DNA of 64,000 nt, from positions 868,001 to 932,000 of the forward strand of contig CP182107.1 in assembly GCA_051122655.1 (NCBI GenBank), read 5' to 3'. This document shows, one piece after another, positions 51,014-60,530 of this stretch. The position numbers and the translations under genes were made by a program. Position 1 is the first letter of the stretch. Every line of letters starts with the position of its first letter. Origin of the DNA: Pasteurella sp030783905. Its GTDB lineage: Bacteria > Pseudomonadota > Gammaproteobacteria > Enterobacterales > Pasteurellaceae. The notes under the pieces are model-generated. The model had not been told where the DNA came from. It ran no database searches and worked only from the letters and a program-made list of their open reading frames with translations.

Positions 51014-51037
51014 TTTAATCTGCTGAAGTAGATTAAA
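51014..51037. other. Hairpin upstream of the porin gene
   Basis: An 8-bp stem (51014-51021 with 51030-51037) in the 289-bp gap between manZ and the porin, about 115 bp before the porin ATG. The rest of the gap is AT-rich, with no gene seen. It could be part of the porin leader RNA or an operator. Confidence 0.3.
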
Positions 51038-51139
51038 CTTCTTGTTATTCGCACACATTCATTAAATAACATTCAGAAATATCAAGAATAATTAAAATAT
51101 AAATTATTTATATAAAAAATAATGTATTCAATAAAATAA

Positions 51140-51168
51140 AAAAGCCCTATATTTTCAGTATAGGGCTT
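51140..51168 (-). terminator. manXYZ terminator
   Basis: A 10-bp perfect stem (51142-51151 with 51159-51168), 7-nt loop and a T-rich tail on the minus strand, 23 bp after the manZ stop. Confidence 0.9.
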
Positions 51169-51190
51169 AAAAATTAATCGACTATAAAGA

Positions 51191-52027
51191 CTAAGCCAAA
51201 ATGCCTGTCCATGCGCCGAAAATACCAATAGCAAAGAAACCAATAATAATCCACAAGGCATTAACACGGTTACGTAACAACCACATACAAGCAAAGGTCA
51301 ACAATAATGGCAATAAACCCGGCATGAGACTATCTAAAATGGTTTGAATCGTTTCCACTTTGGTACTGCCATCTTGCATTTGAATATTGGCCACAACAAA
51401 AGGAACGTTGATACTGGTCCATTTCTGAACAAGTGCCCCCATAATAAATAACCCCAGAATTGATGCACCTTCCGTGAGTTTTTGCAGTAAACCACCGCTC
51501 ATATCACCCACTACATCGAGACCTTTTTTATAACCATAGGTCACGCCAAAATAACGGGTGGCTAAACGAACAAGGTTAAACAAGACAAAAAAGAGAATTG
51601 GCCCTAAGATATTGCCGTTAACCGCCAGTCCTGCCCCTAATGCAGCGAAAACTGGACGTGCGGTTCCCCAATAAATTGGATCCCCCACCCCTGCTAAAGG
51701 TCCCATTAAACCAACTTTAATCCCGTTGATGGCCGCATCATCAATTTCTTTACCATTTGCGCGTTCTTCTTCCATTGCAATGGTGACACCGAGTACAGGT
51801 GCCGCAACGAATGGCTGTGTGTTAAAGAATTCTAAATGGCGTTTAATTGCATCTTTACGTTCTTGTGAATGTGGATCGGGATATAAACGTTTGATAACGG
51901 GTACCATCGAATAGGCAAATCCAAGTGCTTGCATACGCTCAAAGTTCCAAGAACCTTGGAAAAGATTAGAACGACGTACGACGGCATTTAAATCACTTTG
52001 CGTTACTTTTTTCATTTCAGTTGTCAT
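51191..52027 (-). CDS. manZ: PTS mannose permease component IID
   Basis: ManZ forms the membrane channel of the mannose PTS together with ManY. The 278-residue protein has the IID signature 'GSWNFERMQALGFAYSMVPVIKRLYP' (in part), 'VGLMGPLAGVGDPIYWGTARPVFAALGAG' and C-terminal membrane helices. Length matches E. coli ManZ (283-286). It starts 15 bp after manY and ends the operon with a terminator. Confidence 0.96.
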   Translation of the reverse strand: MTTEMKKVTQSDLNAVVRRSNLFQGSWNFERMQALGFAYSMVPVIKRLYPDPHSQERKDAIKRHLEFFNTQPFVAAPVLGVTIAMEEERANGKEIDDAAINGIKVGLMGPLAGVGDPIYWGTARPVFAALGAGLAVNGNILGPILFFVLFNLVRLATRYFGVTYGYKKGLDVVGDMSGGLLQKLTEGASILGLFIMGALVQKWTSINVPFVVANIQMQDGSTKVETIQTILDSLMPGLLPLLLTFACMWLLRNRVNALWIIIGFFAIGIFGAWTGILA

Positions 52028-52041
52028 TGTTGTAATTCCTA

Positions 52042-52845
52042 TTAATCTAATCTGTTATCAAGATCATTTTGACCATTGCTGACGACTTGCACCACTTGCT
52101 TACTTTGGTTGTATTTCGGGTGAAGTTGAATATAAAGCACTGCCATAATCGCGCCCAATACCCCTAATGCGACTAAGTTAAACTCAGTAAAGGCCGCAAT
52201 CACAAAACCGGCATAGAAAAACGGCATTAAATGACCTGCACGCATCATATTGATTACCATGGCGTAACCGACCACTGCGATAAATCCACCCGCAATTTTA
52301 AGCCCGGTTGTCACCACATCAGGAATCGCACTTAACATGGTTTGAACGGTATCAGTCCCTGCCGTCATTGCGACAATTAATGCTGGAATGGCAATACGCA
52401 TAGCTTGTAATAATAAAGCGGAGCGGTGAATCCAATCTAATTTATTCAGATCGCCTGTTTCAACCACGTTATCTGCCGCATGTTGGAAACCAACAGTGAT
52501 CGCACGAACAACATACGTTAATACTTGCCCTGCTGCTGCTAATGGAATGGCAATCGCAATACCAGTTGAAATATCTTGCCCACCGACAATAACAAGAATT
52601 GTGGACACCACGGAGGCAAGCGCAGCATCAGGTGCTAATGCGGCCCCAATGTTCATCCACCCTAATGCCAATAATTCAAGGGTACCACCGACAATGATAC
52701 CTGTCTTAATGTCACCGAGGACAAGCCCAATTAAAGTACAAGCAATCAACGGACGGTGAGTTTGAAATTCATCCAAAATCGATCCCATACCTGAAACACA
52801 AGCAACGAGAAAGACGAGTACAATTTGTAACGTTGAAATTTCCAT
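52042..52845 (-). CDS. manY: PTS mannose permease component IIC
   Basis: A 267-residue membrane protein with the IIC family words 'VACVSGMGSILDEFQTHRPLIACTLIGLVLGDIKTGIIVGGTLELLALGWMNIGAALAPD' (quoted by key parts: GGTLEL, LGWMNIGAA). It translocates mannose, glucose, GlcN and related sugars. It lies between manX and manZ with short gaps (24 and 14 bp), a typical three-gene PTS operon. Confidence 0.96.
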   Translation of the reverse strand: MEISTLQIVLVFLVACVSGMGSILDEFQTHRPLIACTLIGLVLGDIKTGIIVGGTLELLALGWMNIGAALAPDAALASVVSTILVIVGGQDISTGIAIAIPLAAAGQVLTYVVRAITVGFQHAADNVVETGDLNKLDWIHRSALLLQAMRIAIPALIVAMTAGTDTVQTMLSAIPDVVTTGLKIAGGFIAVVGYAMVINMMRAGHLMPFFYAGFVIAAFTEFNLVALGVLGAIMAVLYIQLHPKYNQSKQVVQVVSNGQNDLDNRLD

Positions 52846-52869
52846 TCTAATTTCCTTTTCTTAATATCA

Positions 52870-53844
52870 TTAGATGAGATTATTTTTCTTTAATAGATCC
52901 ATCATATACTGACGGCTATCATTTGAAACTTTACGCACATCAAGCTCAATTTTTTGTGCATCTAGTTTCTTAAAGGCTTCAATATCTTTATCATCAACCG
53001 CCACCGCGCTAGTGATCATTTTTTTGCCCTCTTTATATGCCATCCCACCAACATTAATCGATTTAAAATCGACACCGGCTTCCATCAAACGAACAACATC
53101 CGTTGGATTGGTAAACAATAACATCATGCGCTCACCCGCATATTCTGGGTTGTTATAGACACGGATCATTTTTTCTACATCCACCACATGTGCAGTCACG
53201 CCCGGAGGCGCAACACTTTTCAACATAGTTGAACGCACACTGTCTTTCGCTACGTCATCATTCACTACAACGATACGGCTCACCTTACTTTCTTTCGTCC
53301 AACGGGTTGCCACTTGTCCATGAATTAAACGATCATCAATACGCGCTAGACCAATTTCTAAATGCCCAACTCCATTTTCGGTCACCACACTTGGTTGAAC
53401 TGGTTTTTCTTCCACTTTTGCAACAGGTGCCGCTTCAGTTTCTTCTTCGTAGCGTAATGCACGCACGCCGGTACGCCCCGTTTCAAGTGCAATCGCAACC
53501 AATTCTGGTAATGTTGGATTATCATCACGAGCCATGAAAGTTTCGACTAACATCGGGACATTCACCCCTGTCACAATGTCCATATTTGACTTGCCATCGG
53601 CCACGCGATTAGCGGCATTAAATGGACTTCCCCCCCAAGTATCAACTAAAAACAGTACCTCATCGCAATGAGATAACGTCGTTGACAGTTTTTCTTGGTA
53701 TTTCGCCATGATAGTTTCCGCATTTTCACCCGGTACAAAATCGATAGTGGCCACATTGTCTTGTTCACCAATCAACATTTCCGTGGTTTTCAGCAATTGC
53801 TCTGCTGCCACCCCATGAGTCGCTATCATAATAGCAATTGTCAT
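52870..53844 (-). CDS. manX: PTS mannose-specific IIAB protein
   Basis: ManX takes phosphate from HPr and passes it to the sugar. The 324-residue protein is a IIA-IIB fusion. IIA (1-~130) has the phospho-His in 'MIATHGVAAEQLL' (His 10). An Ala/Pro/Glu/Val-rich linker (~135-155) follows. IIB (from ~160) has its phospho-His in 'ARIDDRLIHGQVATRWTK'. It is the first gene of manXYZ; a perfect CRP palindrome lies about 80 bp upstream. Confidence 0.97.
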   Translation of the reverse strand: MTIAIMIATHGVAAEQLLKTTEMLIGEQDNVATIDFVPGENAETIMAKYQEKLSTTLSHCDEVLFLVDTWGGSPFNAANRVADGKSNMDIVTGVNVPMLVETFMARDDNPTLPELVAIALETGRTGVRALRYEEETEAAPVAKVEEKPVQPSVVTENGVGHLEIGLARIDDRLIHGQVATRWTKESKVSRIVVVNDDVAKDSVRSTMLKSVAPPGVTAHVVDVEKMIRVYNNPEYAGERMMLLFTNPTDVVRLMEAGVDFKSINVGGMAYKEGKKMITSAVAVDDKDIEAFKKLDAQKIELDVRKVSNDSRQYMMDLLKKNNLI

Positions 53845-54234
53845 TGTTTGACTCCTTGTTAAGCTTAAAAATCAAATAGAGTTATCTGAACACGAATTAT
53901 AGAGGAAAGAGGTAAGTAACAGTGTGATACAGATCACACTTTTGTGGGATAGACAGACCTAAAATGTTGCGTCAGTCACATTTTTGAGCAATTTTATTAA
54001 ATTTAGCCACAAACAGCAGGAAGCCAAAAATACTTCATTTGCTGATTTAAAAAATTAATCAAAATTTTTTAACATTTCCCTTATATAATCACTCAACTTA
54101 TTTAACACTTATTTCATTCGTTTTATTCTTGCAAACCTCAAAAAAATGCGTAAACTACGCGACGCTTTCTCACATTGAGAACTCCCTTCTCTAACTTTTA
54201 AAGTGCTACCAGCGAGTAGCAAAAGGATCAAAAA
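53845..54234. other. 390-bp regulatory gap between manXYZ and the MFS gene
   Basis: The divergent gap holds a perfect CRP palindrome (listed separately) and AT-rich sequence. No ORF, tRNA or small RNA was recognised. The SD of the MFS gene (AAAGGA) is at its right end. Confidence 0.6.
53923..53938 (-). promoter_or_regulatory. CRP site upstream of manXYZ
   Basis: TGTGATACAGATCACA, exact TGTGA-N6-TCACA, extended to a 20-bp inverted repeat by its flanks. It lies 79 bp before the manX start and 297 bp before the divergent MFS gene, so it most likely activates manXYZ. Confidence 0.85.
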
Positions 54235-55452
54235 ATGAATGACAATGTCAATAAAGATGGCTGGAAAGCCTTATTAGGATCCGCTGTCGGTTATGCGATG
54301 GATGGCTTCGATCTTCTCATCTTAGGTTTTATGTTATCGGCTATTTCTGCCGATCTTGCCTTAACGCCCGCTCAATCGGGCTCACTGGTCACTTGGACAC
54401 TGATTGGTGCTGTGGCTGGTGGTATTATTTTTGGCGCACTCAGCGATAAATACGGTCGTATACGTGTTTTAACTTGGACGATAGTGCTGTTTGCGGTCTT
54501 TACTGGGCTATGTGCTTTTGCTCAAGGTTACTGGGATCTTCTGATTTATCGCACCATTGCTGGGATTGGTCTAGGGGGAGAATTTGGTATCGGTATGGCA
54601 TTAGCCGCAGAAGCTTGGCCAGCCCGTCACCGTGCAAAAGCCTCCTCTTATGTTGCTTTAGGTTGGCAAGTTGGTGTGTTAGGCGCCGCATTACTCACCC
54701 CATTACTTCTTCCACACATTGGCTGGCGTGGTATGTTCTTAGTGGGAATTTTCCCGGCTTTCGTCGCATGGTATTTACGTGCAAGATTGCACGAGCCTGA
54801 AATTTTTGTGAAAAAACAGACCGCACTTGAACGCCAAAAAACAGCTCGTCTTGAGTCATTTCGCTTATTGATTAAAGATAAAGCGACGGCAAAAATCAGT
54901 GCGGGGATCGTGGTATTAACTTCCGTACAAAACTTCGGTTACTACGGTATCATGATTTGGATGCCAAATTTCTTATCCAAACAACTTGGCTTTAGTTTGA
55001 CCAAATCTGGTTTATGGACGGCAGTAACGATCTGCGGCATGATGTTTGGCATTTGGTTGTTTGGTCAACTGGCAGATCGAATTGGTCGCAAACCTAGTTT
55101 TTTACTCTTCCAATTCGGGGCGGTCATCAGTATTTTTACCTATTCACAAATGTCCGATCCAACCGCTATGCTCTTTGCTGGGGCAATATTAGGGATGTTT
55201 GTCAACGGTATGATGGGTGGTTATGGCGCACTGATGTCTGAAGCTTATCCAACACAAGCACGTGCCACCGCGCAAAATGTGTTATTTAACTTAGGACGTG
55301 CGGTCGGTGGGTTTGGACCTATTGTAGTCGGTGCACTCGTATCAACTTACTCTTTCCAATTAGCCATCGCTTTCTTAGCCAGTATCTATATTATCGATAT
55401 GATCGCGACAATCTTCTTGATTCCAGAGCTGAAAGGAAAACAATTAGATTAA
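54235..55452 (+). CDS. MFS transporter, aromatic-acid/sialate:H+ symporter-like
   Basis: A 405-residue, 12-helix major-facilitator protein. Visible family words are 'GYAMDGFDLLILGFML' in helix 1 (the DGFD motif of the AAHS and NanT-like groups), 'GALSDKYGRIRVL' and 'GQLADRIGRKPSFLLF' (the two MFS loop 2-3 and 8-9 motifs) and 'RTIAGIGLGGEFGIGMALAAEAWP'. An organic acid such as a sugar acid or aromatic carboxylate is likely, but I cannot name the substrate. It diverges from manXYZ and has a terminator-like hairpin after it. Confidence 0.82.
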   Translation: MNDNVNKDGWKALLGSAVGYAMDGFDLLILGFMLSAISADLALTPAQSGSLVTWTLIGAVAGGIIFGALSDKYGRIRVLTWTIVLFAVFTGLCAFAQGYWDLLIYRTIAGIGLGGEFGIGMALAAEAWPARHRAKASSYVALGWQVGVLGAALLTPLLLPHIGWRGMFLVGIFPAFVAWYLRARLHEPEIFVKKQTALERQKTARLESFRLLIKDKATAKISAGIVVLTSVQNFGYYGIMIWMPNFLSKQLGFSLTKSGLWTAVTICGMMFGIWLFGQLADRIGRKPSFLLFQFGAVISIFTYSQMSDPTAMLFAGAILGMFVNGMMGGYGALMSEAYPTQARATAQNVLFNLGRAVGGFGPIVVGALVSTYSFQLAIAFLASIYIIDMIATIFLIPELKGKQLD

Positions 55453-55509
55453 GGCCCAAAAGGACATGCTAAATAGTGTTCGACACTAGCTGTGAAAGGG
55501 CAACACAAA

Positions 55510-55547
55510 GGATTGAGTTCGATACAATATCGAGCTCAATCCGTTTA
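55510..55547 (+). terminator. Terminator-like hairpin after the MFS gene
   Basis: A 15-bp stem with a single G-T wobble (55510-55524 with 55528-55542), 3-nt loop; only a short T stretch follows. Confidence 0.65.
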
Positions 55548-55570
55548 ATCGCAGTTGAATTCGTTTTTGA

Positions 55571-55912
55571 TTATTCTTTCTTCAACAAGACTTCATGGGC
55601 TTGTTTTTGTTCTTTCATCTTTTCACGAATTTCTCTACGCTGTTGCGAAATCTCCGCATTTCTGATCATGTAGTCATCTACACGGCGCTCATAATCTTCG
55701 CGCATACTTTCTATAATTGTACGCACATCTTGAATCGACATATCATCGCGGATATATTGATTTAAGTTATCGAGTAACAAAACTCGTTTCTGGTTATCAC
55801 GAATTTTACGGTTGTTGTCTTCACGATCGCGCGCGAGTTTGTTTTTTAAACGATACATACGTATATACTCTAATACTTCTTGAAATGACTGTTTATTGAC
55901 ATTTTCCATCAT
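55571..55912 (-). CDS. yeeX: YeeX-family (DUF496/UPF0265) protein
   Basis: A 113-residue, highly charged coiled-coil protein. It aligns with E. coli YeeX over its whole length: 'SFQEVLEYIRMYRLKNKLARD', 'KKIRDNQKRVLLLDNLNQYI'-like segment (IRDNQKRVLLLDNL is nearly identical to E. coli) and 'YERRVDDYMIRNAEISQQRREI'. The family's function is not established. It stands alone and is convergent with the MFS gene. Confidence 0.88.
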   Translation of the reverse strand: MMENVNKQSFQEVLEYIRMYRLKNKLARDREDNNRKIRDNQKRVLLLDNLNQYIRDDMSIQDVRTIIESMREDYERRVDDYMIRNAEISQQRREIREKMKEQKQAHEVLLKKE

Positions 55913-56106
55913 ACGACTCTCTTTAAAGATAAATAAAAAAATACACCCTACTTAATTTAGCCATTTTTCACTTCCCCGTCAAAGCGTTCGTGAACTTTTT
56001 AAGAATTAAATAAAAAAATCACTTTATTTCAGTCCTCCCCCATTGCCTAGAATGGGTTGAGGTGATAAAACTAACCAATTATTTTCAGTGAAAAAAGGAA
56101 GTGATT

Positions 56107-57189
56107 ATGTCAAAGGTTTTTAATTTTAGTGCAGGCCCAGCTATGATGCCAGAAGCGGTTTTAGCGCAAGCGCAAGCTGAGCTGTTAAACTGGCAAGAAC
56201 AACAGACTTCTGTCATGGAAGTGAGCCACCGTGGTAAATTATTTATGGCGCTAGCCAGTCAATCTGAACAAGACTTACGCCAGCTTTATCAGATCCCTGA
56301 CAATTACCGTATCCTTTTCTTACAAGGTGGCGCAAGGGGTCAATTTGCTGCCATTCCAATGAATTTACTCAACGATAAAGGCAAAGCCTTATATCTAACC
56401 AGTGGGCATTGGTCTGCGACAGCAGCCAAAGAAGCGCGCTTATTTGGTGAAATTGATGAAATCAATATTCTCGAAGAAGGTGAGCAACTCAAAATCGGTC
56501 AGCTAGATTTTAGCGCTATCGCAGAACACTATGATTATGTCCACTACTGTCCGAATGAAACCATCAGTGGGGTAGAAATATTTGATCTCCCTAACGTCGG
56601 CAATGCAATTTTAGTGGCAGATATGTCTTCGACTATTCTCTCACGTAACATTGATATCAGTAAATTCGGCTTAATTTATGCGGGTGCACAGAAAAATCTT
56701 GGTCCCGCAGGGATTACCTTAGTCATTGTACGCGATGATTTAATCGGTCATGCACGCCAAACCACACCAACCATTTGGAATTATGCCGTGCAAGCAAAAG
56801 CAGACTCAATGATCAATACACCGCCCACCTTTGCTTGGTATTTATGTGCTTTGGTCTTCAAGCACCTTTTATCTCTTGGCGGCCTCGATGAAATCGAAAA
56901 ACGCAATCTGGCGAAAGCACAACTACTTTACGACTATTTAGATAGCACACCGTTCTACCGCAACCCTGTCGCGAAAGCAAACCGTTCACGTATGAACGTA
57001 ACCTTTACAACCGATAATGACGAACTGAATACAAAATTCGTGGCACAAGCGACCGCAGCAGGATTACATGCTTTAAAAGGACATAAAGTATTGGGGGGAA
57101 TGCGTGCTTCTATCTATAACGCGATGCCAATTGAAGGGGTACAGGCTTTAATTGCCTTTATGCAGCAATTTGAGGCAGAAAACCGCTAA
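56107..57189 (+). CDS. serC: Phosphoserine aminotransferase
   Basis: SerC makes phosphoserine (serine route) and 4-phosphohydroxythreonine (pyridoxal route). The 360-residue PLP enzyme starts 'MSKVFNFSAGPAMMPEAVL' and has 'FLQGGARGQFAAIPMNLL' and the PLP lysine in 'YAGAQKNLGPAGITLVIV'. A GTG two codons upstream is in frame, but the ATG at 56107 has a GGAAG site at good distance. It is followed by hisC and aroA in the same direction, extending the serC-aroA pairing of enterobacteria. Confidence 0.97.
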   Translation: MSKVFNFSAGPAMMPEAVLAQAQAELLNWQEQQTSVMEVSHRGKLFMALASQSEQDLRQLYQIPDNYRILFLQGGARGQFAAIPMNLLNDKGKALYLTSGHWSATAAKEARLFGEIDEINILEEGEQLKIGQLDFSAIAEHYDYVHYCPNETISGVEIFDLPNVGNAILVADMSSTILSRNIDISKFGLIYAGAQKNLGPAGITLVIVRDDLIGHARQTTPTIWNYAVQAKADSMINTPPTFAWYLCALVFKHLLSLGGLDEIEKRNLAKAQLLYDYLDSTPFYRNPVAKANRSRMNVTFTTDNDELNTKFVAQATAAGLHALKGHKVLGGMRASIYNAMPIEGVQALIAFMQQFEAENR

Positions 57190-57252
57190 AAGTGCGCTCT
57201 GTTTTCGCCCTCTTTTACCACACAGCTGAGAGAAAAATAATAAAGGACGACT

Positions 57253-58350
57253 ATGCAATACATCAACATCGTTAACGAAGGGGTAAAACAACTTCACCCT
57301 TATCAAGCGGGAAAACCAATTGAAGAATTAGAGCGGGAGCTGGGGATCAGCAATATCATTAAATTAGCCTCCAATGAAAATCCGTTTGGACTGCCAGATA
57401 GTGCTAAACAAGCGATTTTAGCGGAGTTAGACAATCTCACTCGTTACCCTGATAGCAATGGCTTTTATTTTAAACAAGCTGTAGCACAAAAATTTGGTTT
57501 AAGTCCAGCACAAATTACCTTAGGTAATGGCTCCAATGATTTACTGGAATTGGTCGCGCATACCTTTGCTAGTGAGCAAGATGAAATTATCTTTTCACAA
57601 TATGCCTTTATTGTGTATCCCCTTGTGACACAAGCGATCAATGCCAAAAAAGTGGAGATTGCGGCAAAAAATTATGGGGCGGATTTAGACGGTTTTTTAC
57701 GAGCCATAAACGATAAAACGAAATTAATTTATCTCGCTAACCCAAATAATCCGACGGGGACCTTCTTAAGTGCGGTCGACATTTCTCAATTTTTAAGCCA
57801 AGTCCCCGAACATGTCATTGTTGTGTTAGATGAAGCTTATACAGAATTTACCTTGCCTGAAGAACGAGTAGATTCTTTCGCGTTACTCGAAAAACACCCC
57901 AATCTTGTGATTTGTCGTACCCTTTCTAAAGCCTATGGTTTAGCGGGTTTACGTATTGGTTACGCGGTTTCCTCTGCCGAAATTGCTGACCTCTTTAATC
58001 GCGTACGCCAACCGTTTAACTGCAATAGTCTCGCATTAGCTGCAGCGATCGCCGTAATCAATGATGATGCTTTTATTGCCAAAGTAGCGGAAAATAACCG
58101 CCAGGGGTTGAAATTATTGGAAGATTTCTTTAAGGCAAAAGGCTTGAGCTATATTCCCTCAAAAGGCAATTTTGTCATGCTAGAGCTCAATCAACCTGCG
58201 TTACCGATTTATCATGCGTTATTACAAAACGGCGTGATTGTCCGTCCAATTGCAGGCTATGGTTTACCTAACCATTTACGGATCAGCATTGGGTTACCAG
58301 AAGAGAACCAACGTTTCTTGAAAGCATTAACCGAGGTATTAGGGCTTTAA
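57253..58350 (+). CDS. hisC: Histidinol-phosphate aminotransferase (HisC-type)
   Basis: A 365-residue fold-I PLP aminotransferase with 'NIIKLASNENPFGLPDSA' at the N-terminus, 'LANPNNPTGTF', 'DEAYTEF' (PLP Asp/Tyr) and the PLP lysine in 'TLSKAYGLAGLRIGYAVSS'. HisC enzymes also act on aromatic amino acids and some serve mainly tyrosine or phenylalanine synthesis. Placement between serC and aroA, away from any his operon, makes an aromatic role plausible. It lies 63 bp after serC and 34 bp before aroA. Confidence 0.93.
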   Translation: MQYINIVNEGVKQLHPYQAGKPIEELERELGISNIIKLASNENPFGLPDSAKQAILAELDNLTRYPDSNGFYFKQAVAQKFGLSPAQITLGNGSNDLLELVAHTFASEQDEIIFSQYAFIVYPLVTQAINAKKVEIAAKNYGADLDGFLRAINDKTKLIYLANPNNPTGTFLSAVDISQFLSQVPEHVIVVLDEAYTEFTLPEERVDSFALLEKHPNLVICRTLSKAYGLAGLRIGYAVSSAEIADLFNRVRQPFNCNSLALAAAIAVINDDAFIAKVAENNRQGLKLLEDFFKAKGLSYIPSKGNFVMLELNQPALPIYHALLQNGVIVRPIAGYGLPNHLRISIGLPEENQRFLKALTEVLGL

Positions 58351-58384
58351 ACCTCACTTATCCCATTTATAGGAAGTTCAAATC

Positions 58385-59707
58385 GTGATACAAGATGCAA
58401 CCTCAATTACACTCAATCCTATTCAACAGATTGAAGGCGAAGTCCGTTTACCCGGATCAAAAAGCTTATCAAACCGCGCACTCTTACTCTCCGCACTCGC
58501 AAAAGGTAAAACCACTCTCACGAATCTGTTAGATAGCGATGATGTGCGCCATATGCTAAATGCGTTAAAAGCGCTTGGCGTAACTTATCAGTTATCAGAA
58601 GATAAATCCCTCTGTGAAATTGAAGGTTTAGGACGAGCATTTGAATGGCAAAGTGGCTTAGCCTTATTTTTAGGGAATGCGGGTACCGCAATGCGCCCTC
58701 TCGCCGCGGCACTTTGCTTATCTACACCAAACAACGAAGGCAAAAATGAAATTGTGTTGACTGGTGAGCCCCGTATGAAAGAGCGTCCCATCCAACATTT
58801 AGTGGATGCGCTACGTCAAGCCGGGGCAGACATTCAGTATCTAGAACAAGAGGGGTATCCACCAATTGCCATTCGCAATACGGGGCTAAAAGGTGGACAC
58901 ATTAAAATTGATGGATCGGTTTCCTCTCAATTTTTGACCGCACTTTTAATGGCTGCCCCCATGGCAAAGGCGGATACTGAAATTGAGATTATTGGTGAAT
59001 TGGTTTCCAAACCTTACATTGATATGACCCTCAATATGATGCAAACCTTTGGGGTTGAGGTCGAAAATCAGCATTACCAACGCTTTTTAGTGAAAGGTCA
59101 TCAGCAATATCAATCTCCCCATACTTTTTTAGTGGAAGGGGATGCCTCTTCTGCCTCTTACTTCCTCGCCGCTGCGGCAATTAAAGGGAAAGTCAAAGTC
59201 ACGGGGGTGGGTAAAAAGAGTATCCAAGGTGACCGCTTGTTTGCGGATGTATTGGAAAAAATGGGGGCCCATATTACTTGGGGCGACGATTTTATCCAAG
59301 TGGAAAAAGGCAAGCTAAAAGGTATTGATATGGATATGAACCATATTCCTGATGCTGCTATGACAATTGCCACAACGGCACTCTTTGCAGAAGGTGAAAC
59401 GGTCATTCGTAATATTTATAATTGGCGAGTGAAAGAAACCGATCGTTTAACCGCCATGGCAACCGAACTGCGTAAAGTCGGGGCAGAAGTGGAAGAAGGC
59501 GAAGATTTTATTCGTATCCAACCATTGAACTTAGCGCAATTTCAACATGCTGAAATCGAAACCTATAATGATCACCGTATGGCGATGTGCTTTGCCTTAA
59601 TCGCATTATCTAATACGGCGGTAACGATTTTAGATCCGAGCTGTACGGCAAAAACCTTTCCAACCTTTTTTGACACATTCTTGAACTTAACCCACACTGA
59701 GCGTTAA
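58385..59707 (+). CDS. aroA: 3-phosphoshikimate 1-carboxyvinyltransferase (EPSP synthase)
   Basis: AroA joins PEP and shikimate-3-phosphate in the chorismate pathway; it is the glyphosate target and a classic attenuation locus in Pasteurella. The 440-residue class I enzyme has 'VRLPGSKSLSNRALLLSALAKG' (in part, residues ~20-40), the PEP loop 'LGNAGTAMRPLAAALC' (glyphosate-sensitive form, Gly and Pro conserved) and 'RVKETDRLTAMATELRKVG'. The start is a GTG after AGGAAG; no better ATG lies upstream. The last gene of serC-hisC-aroA; a bidirectional terminator follows. Confidence 0.97.
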   Translation: MIQDATSITLNPIQQIEGEVRLPGSKSLSNRALLLSALAKGKTTLTNLLDSDDVRHMLNALKALGVTYQLSEDKSLCEIEGLGRAFEWQSGLALFLGNAGTAMRPLAAALCLSTPNNEGKNEIVLTGEPRMKERPIQHLVDALRQAGADIQYLEQEGYPPIAIRNTGLKGGHIKIDGSVSSQFLTALLMAAPMAKADTEIEIIGELVSKPYIDMTLNMMQTFGVEVENQHYQRFLVKGHQQYQSPHTFLVEGDASSASYFLAAAAIKGKVKVTGVGKKSIQGDRLFADVLEKMGAHITWGDDFIQVEKGKLKGIDMDMNHIPDAAMTIATTALFAEGETVIRNIYNWRVKETDRLTAMATELRKVGAEVEEGEDFIRIQPLNLAQFQHAEIETYNDHRMAMCFALIALSNTAVTILDPSCTAKTFPTFFDTFLNLTHTER

Positions 59708-59735
59708 TTTCAATTCATACAAACATGACAGGTAA

Positions 59736-59770
59736 AAAAGCTAAGTATCATCCCATACTTAGCTTTTCTT
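59736..59770. terminator. Bidirectional terminator between aroA and ubiG
   Basis: A 12-bp perfect stem (59736-59747 with 59756-59767), 8-nt loop, A run on the left and T-rich sequence on the right. Confidence 0.9.
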
Positions 59771-59801
59771 TTCACACTTAACATTGCGTAAAATGAAGGC
59801 A

Positions 59802-60530
59802 TTAAGGCAGAATGCGAAAACTGGCCATATAGTTTGCACTGACATCGTTATTGAGCCAGAATTTGCCCGTCAACGGATTATAATGATAGCCTGCCATATC
59901 TAAACAGGTTAATTCTGCATCATCACACCAATTAAGTAACTCCGCTGGTTTAATAAATTTGTCATAATCATGCGTCCCTTTTGGCAACATTTTCAACACA
60001 TATTCCGCCCCAAGAACCACCAATGCCCAAGCTTTCAGCGTTCGATTAATGGTCGAGAAAAAAATCGTCCCGTTTGGTTTTAACAATTGCTTGCAGCTGG
60101 CAATAATTGAGCTAGGATCAGGCACATGCTCTAACATTTCCATACAGGTAATCACATCAAATTTTTCGCTATCCCCTTTCTCAGCATAAAGTGCGGTCTG
60201 ATTTTGTAAAAAATCTTCAATGGTTATTTGTTGATAATCAATGCGTAAACCATTTTCTAAGGCATGATTTTTGGCAACTTGCAAGGGGGCTGATGACATA
60301 TCAATCCCCGTCACGCTCGCCCCATGTTTTGCCATGCTTTCTGACAAAATGCCCCCGCCACAGCCTACATCAAGCACTTTTTTACCCATGAGCCCATTGG
60401 CTTGCTGTGTAATATAGCTTAAACGTAGCGGGTTAAGCTGATGAATGGGTTTAAAATCCCCTTGTGGATCCCACCAACTTTTTGCCATTTTTTCGAATTT
60501 GTCCAATTCTTGTTGATCGATATTTTGCAT
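59802..60530 (-). CDS. ubiG: Ubiquinone O-methyltransferase
   Basis: UbiG performs both O-methylations of ubiquinone synthesis. The 242-residue SAM-dependent enzyme has motif I 'KKVLDVGCGGGILSESMAKHG' (in part, residues ~49-69), 'ASVTGIDMS', 'FDVITCMEMLEHVPDP' and the UbiG N-terminus 'FEKMAKSWWDPQGDFKPIHQLNPLRL' (in part). Length matches E. coli UbiG (240). It is divergent from gyrA, the same neighbour pairing as in E. coli. Confidence 0.96.
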   Translation of the reverse strand: MQNIDQQELDKFEKMAKSWWDPQGDFKPIHQLNPLRLSYITQQANGLMGKKVLDVGCGGGILSESMAKHGASVTGIDMSSAPLQVAKNHALENGLRIDYQQITIEDFLQNQTALYAEKGDSEKFDVITCMEMLEHVPDPSSIIASCKQLLKPNGTIFFSTINRTLKAWALVVLGAEYVLKMLPKGTHDYDKFIKPAELLNWCDDAELTCLDMAGYHYNPLTGKFWLNNDVSANYMASFRILP

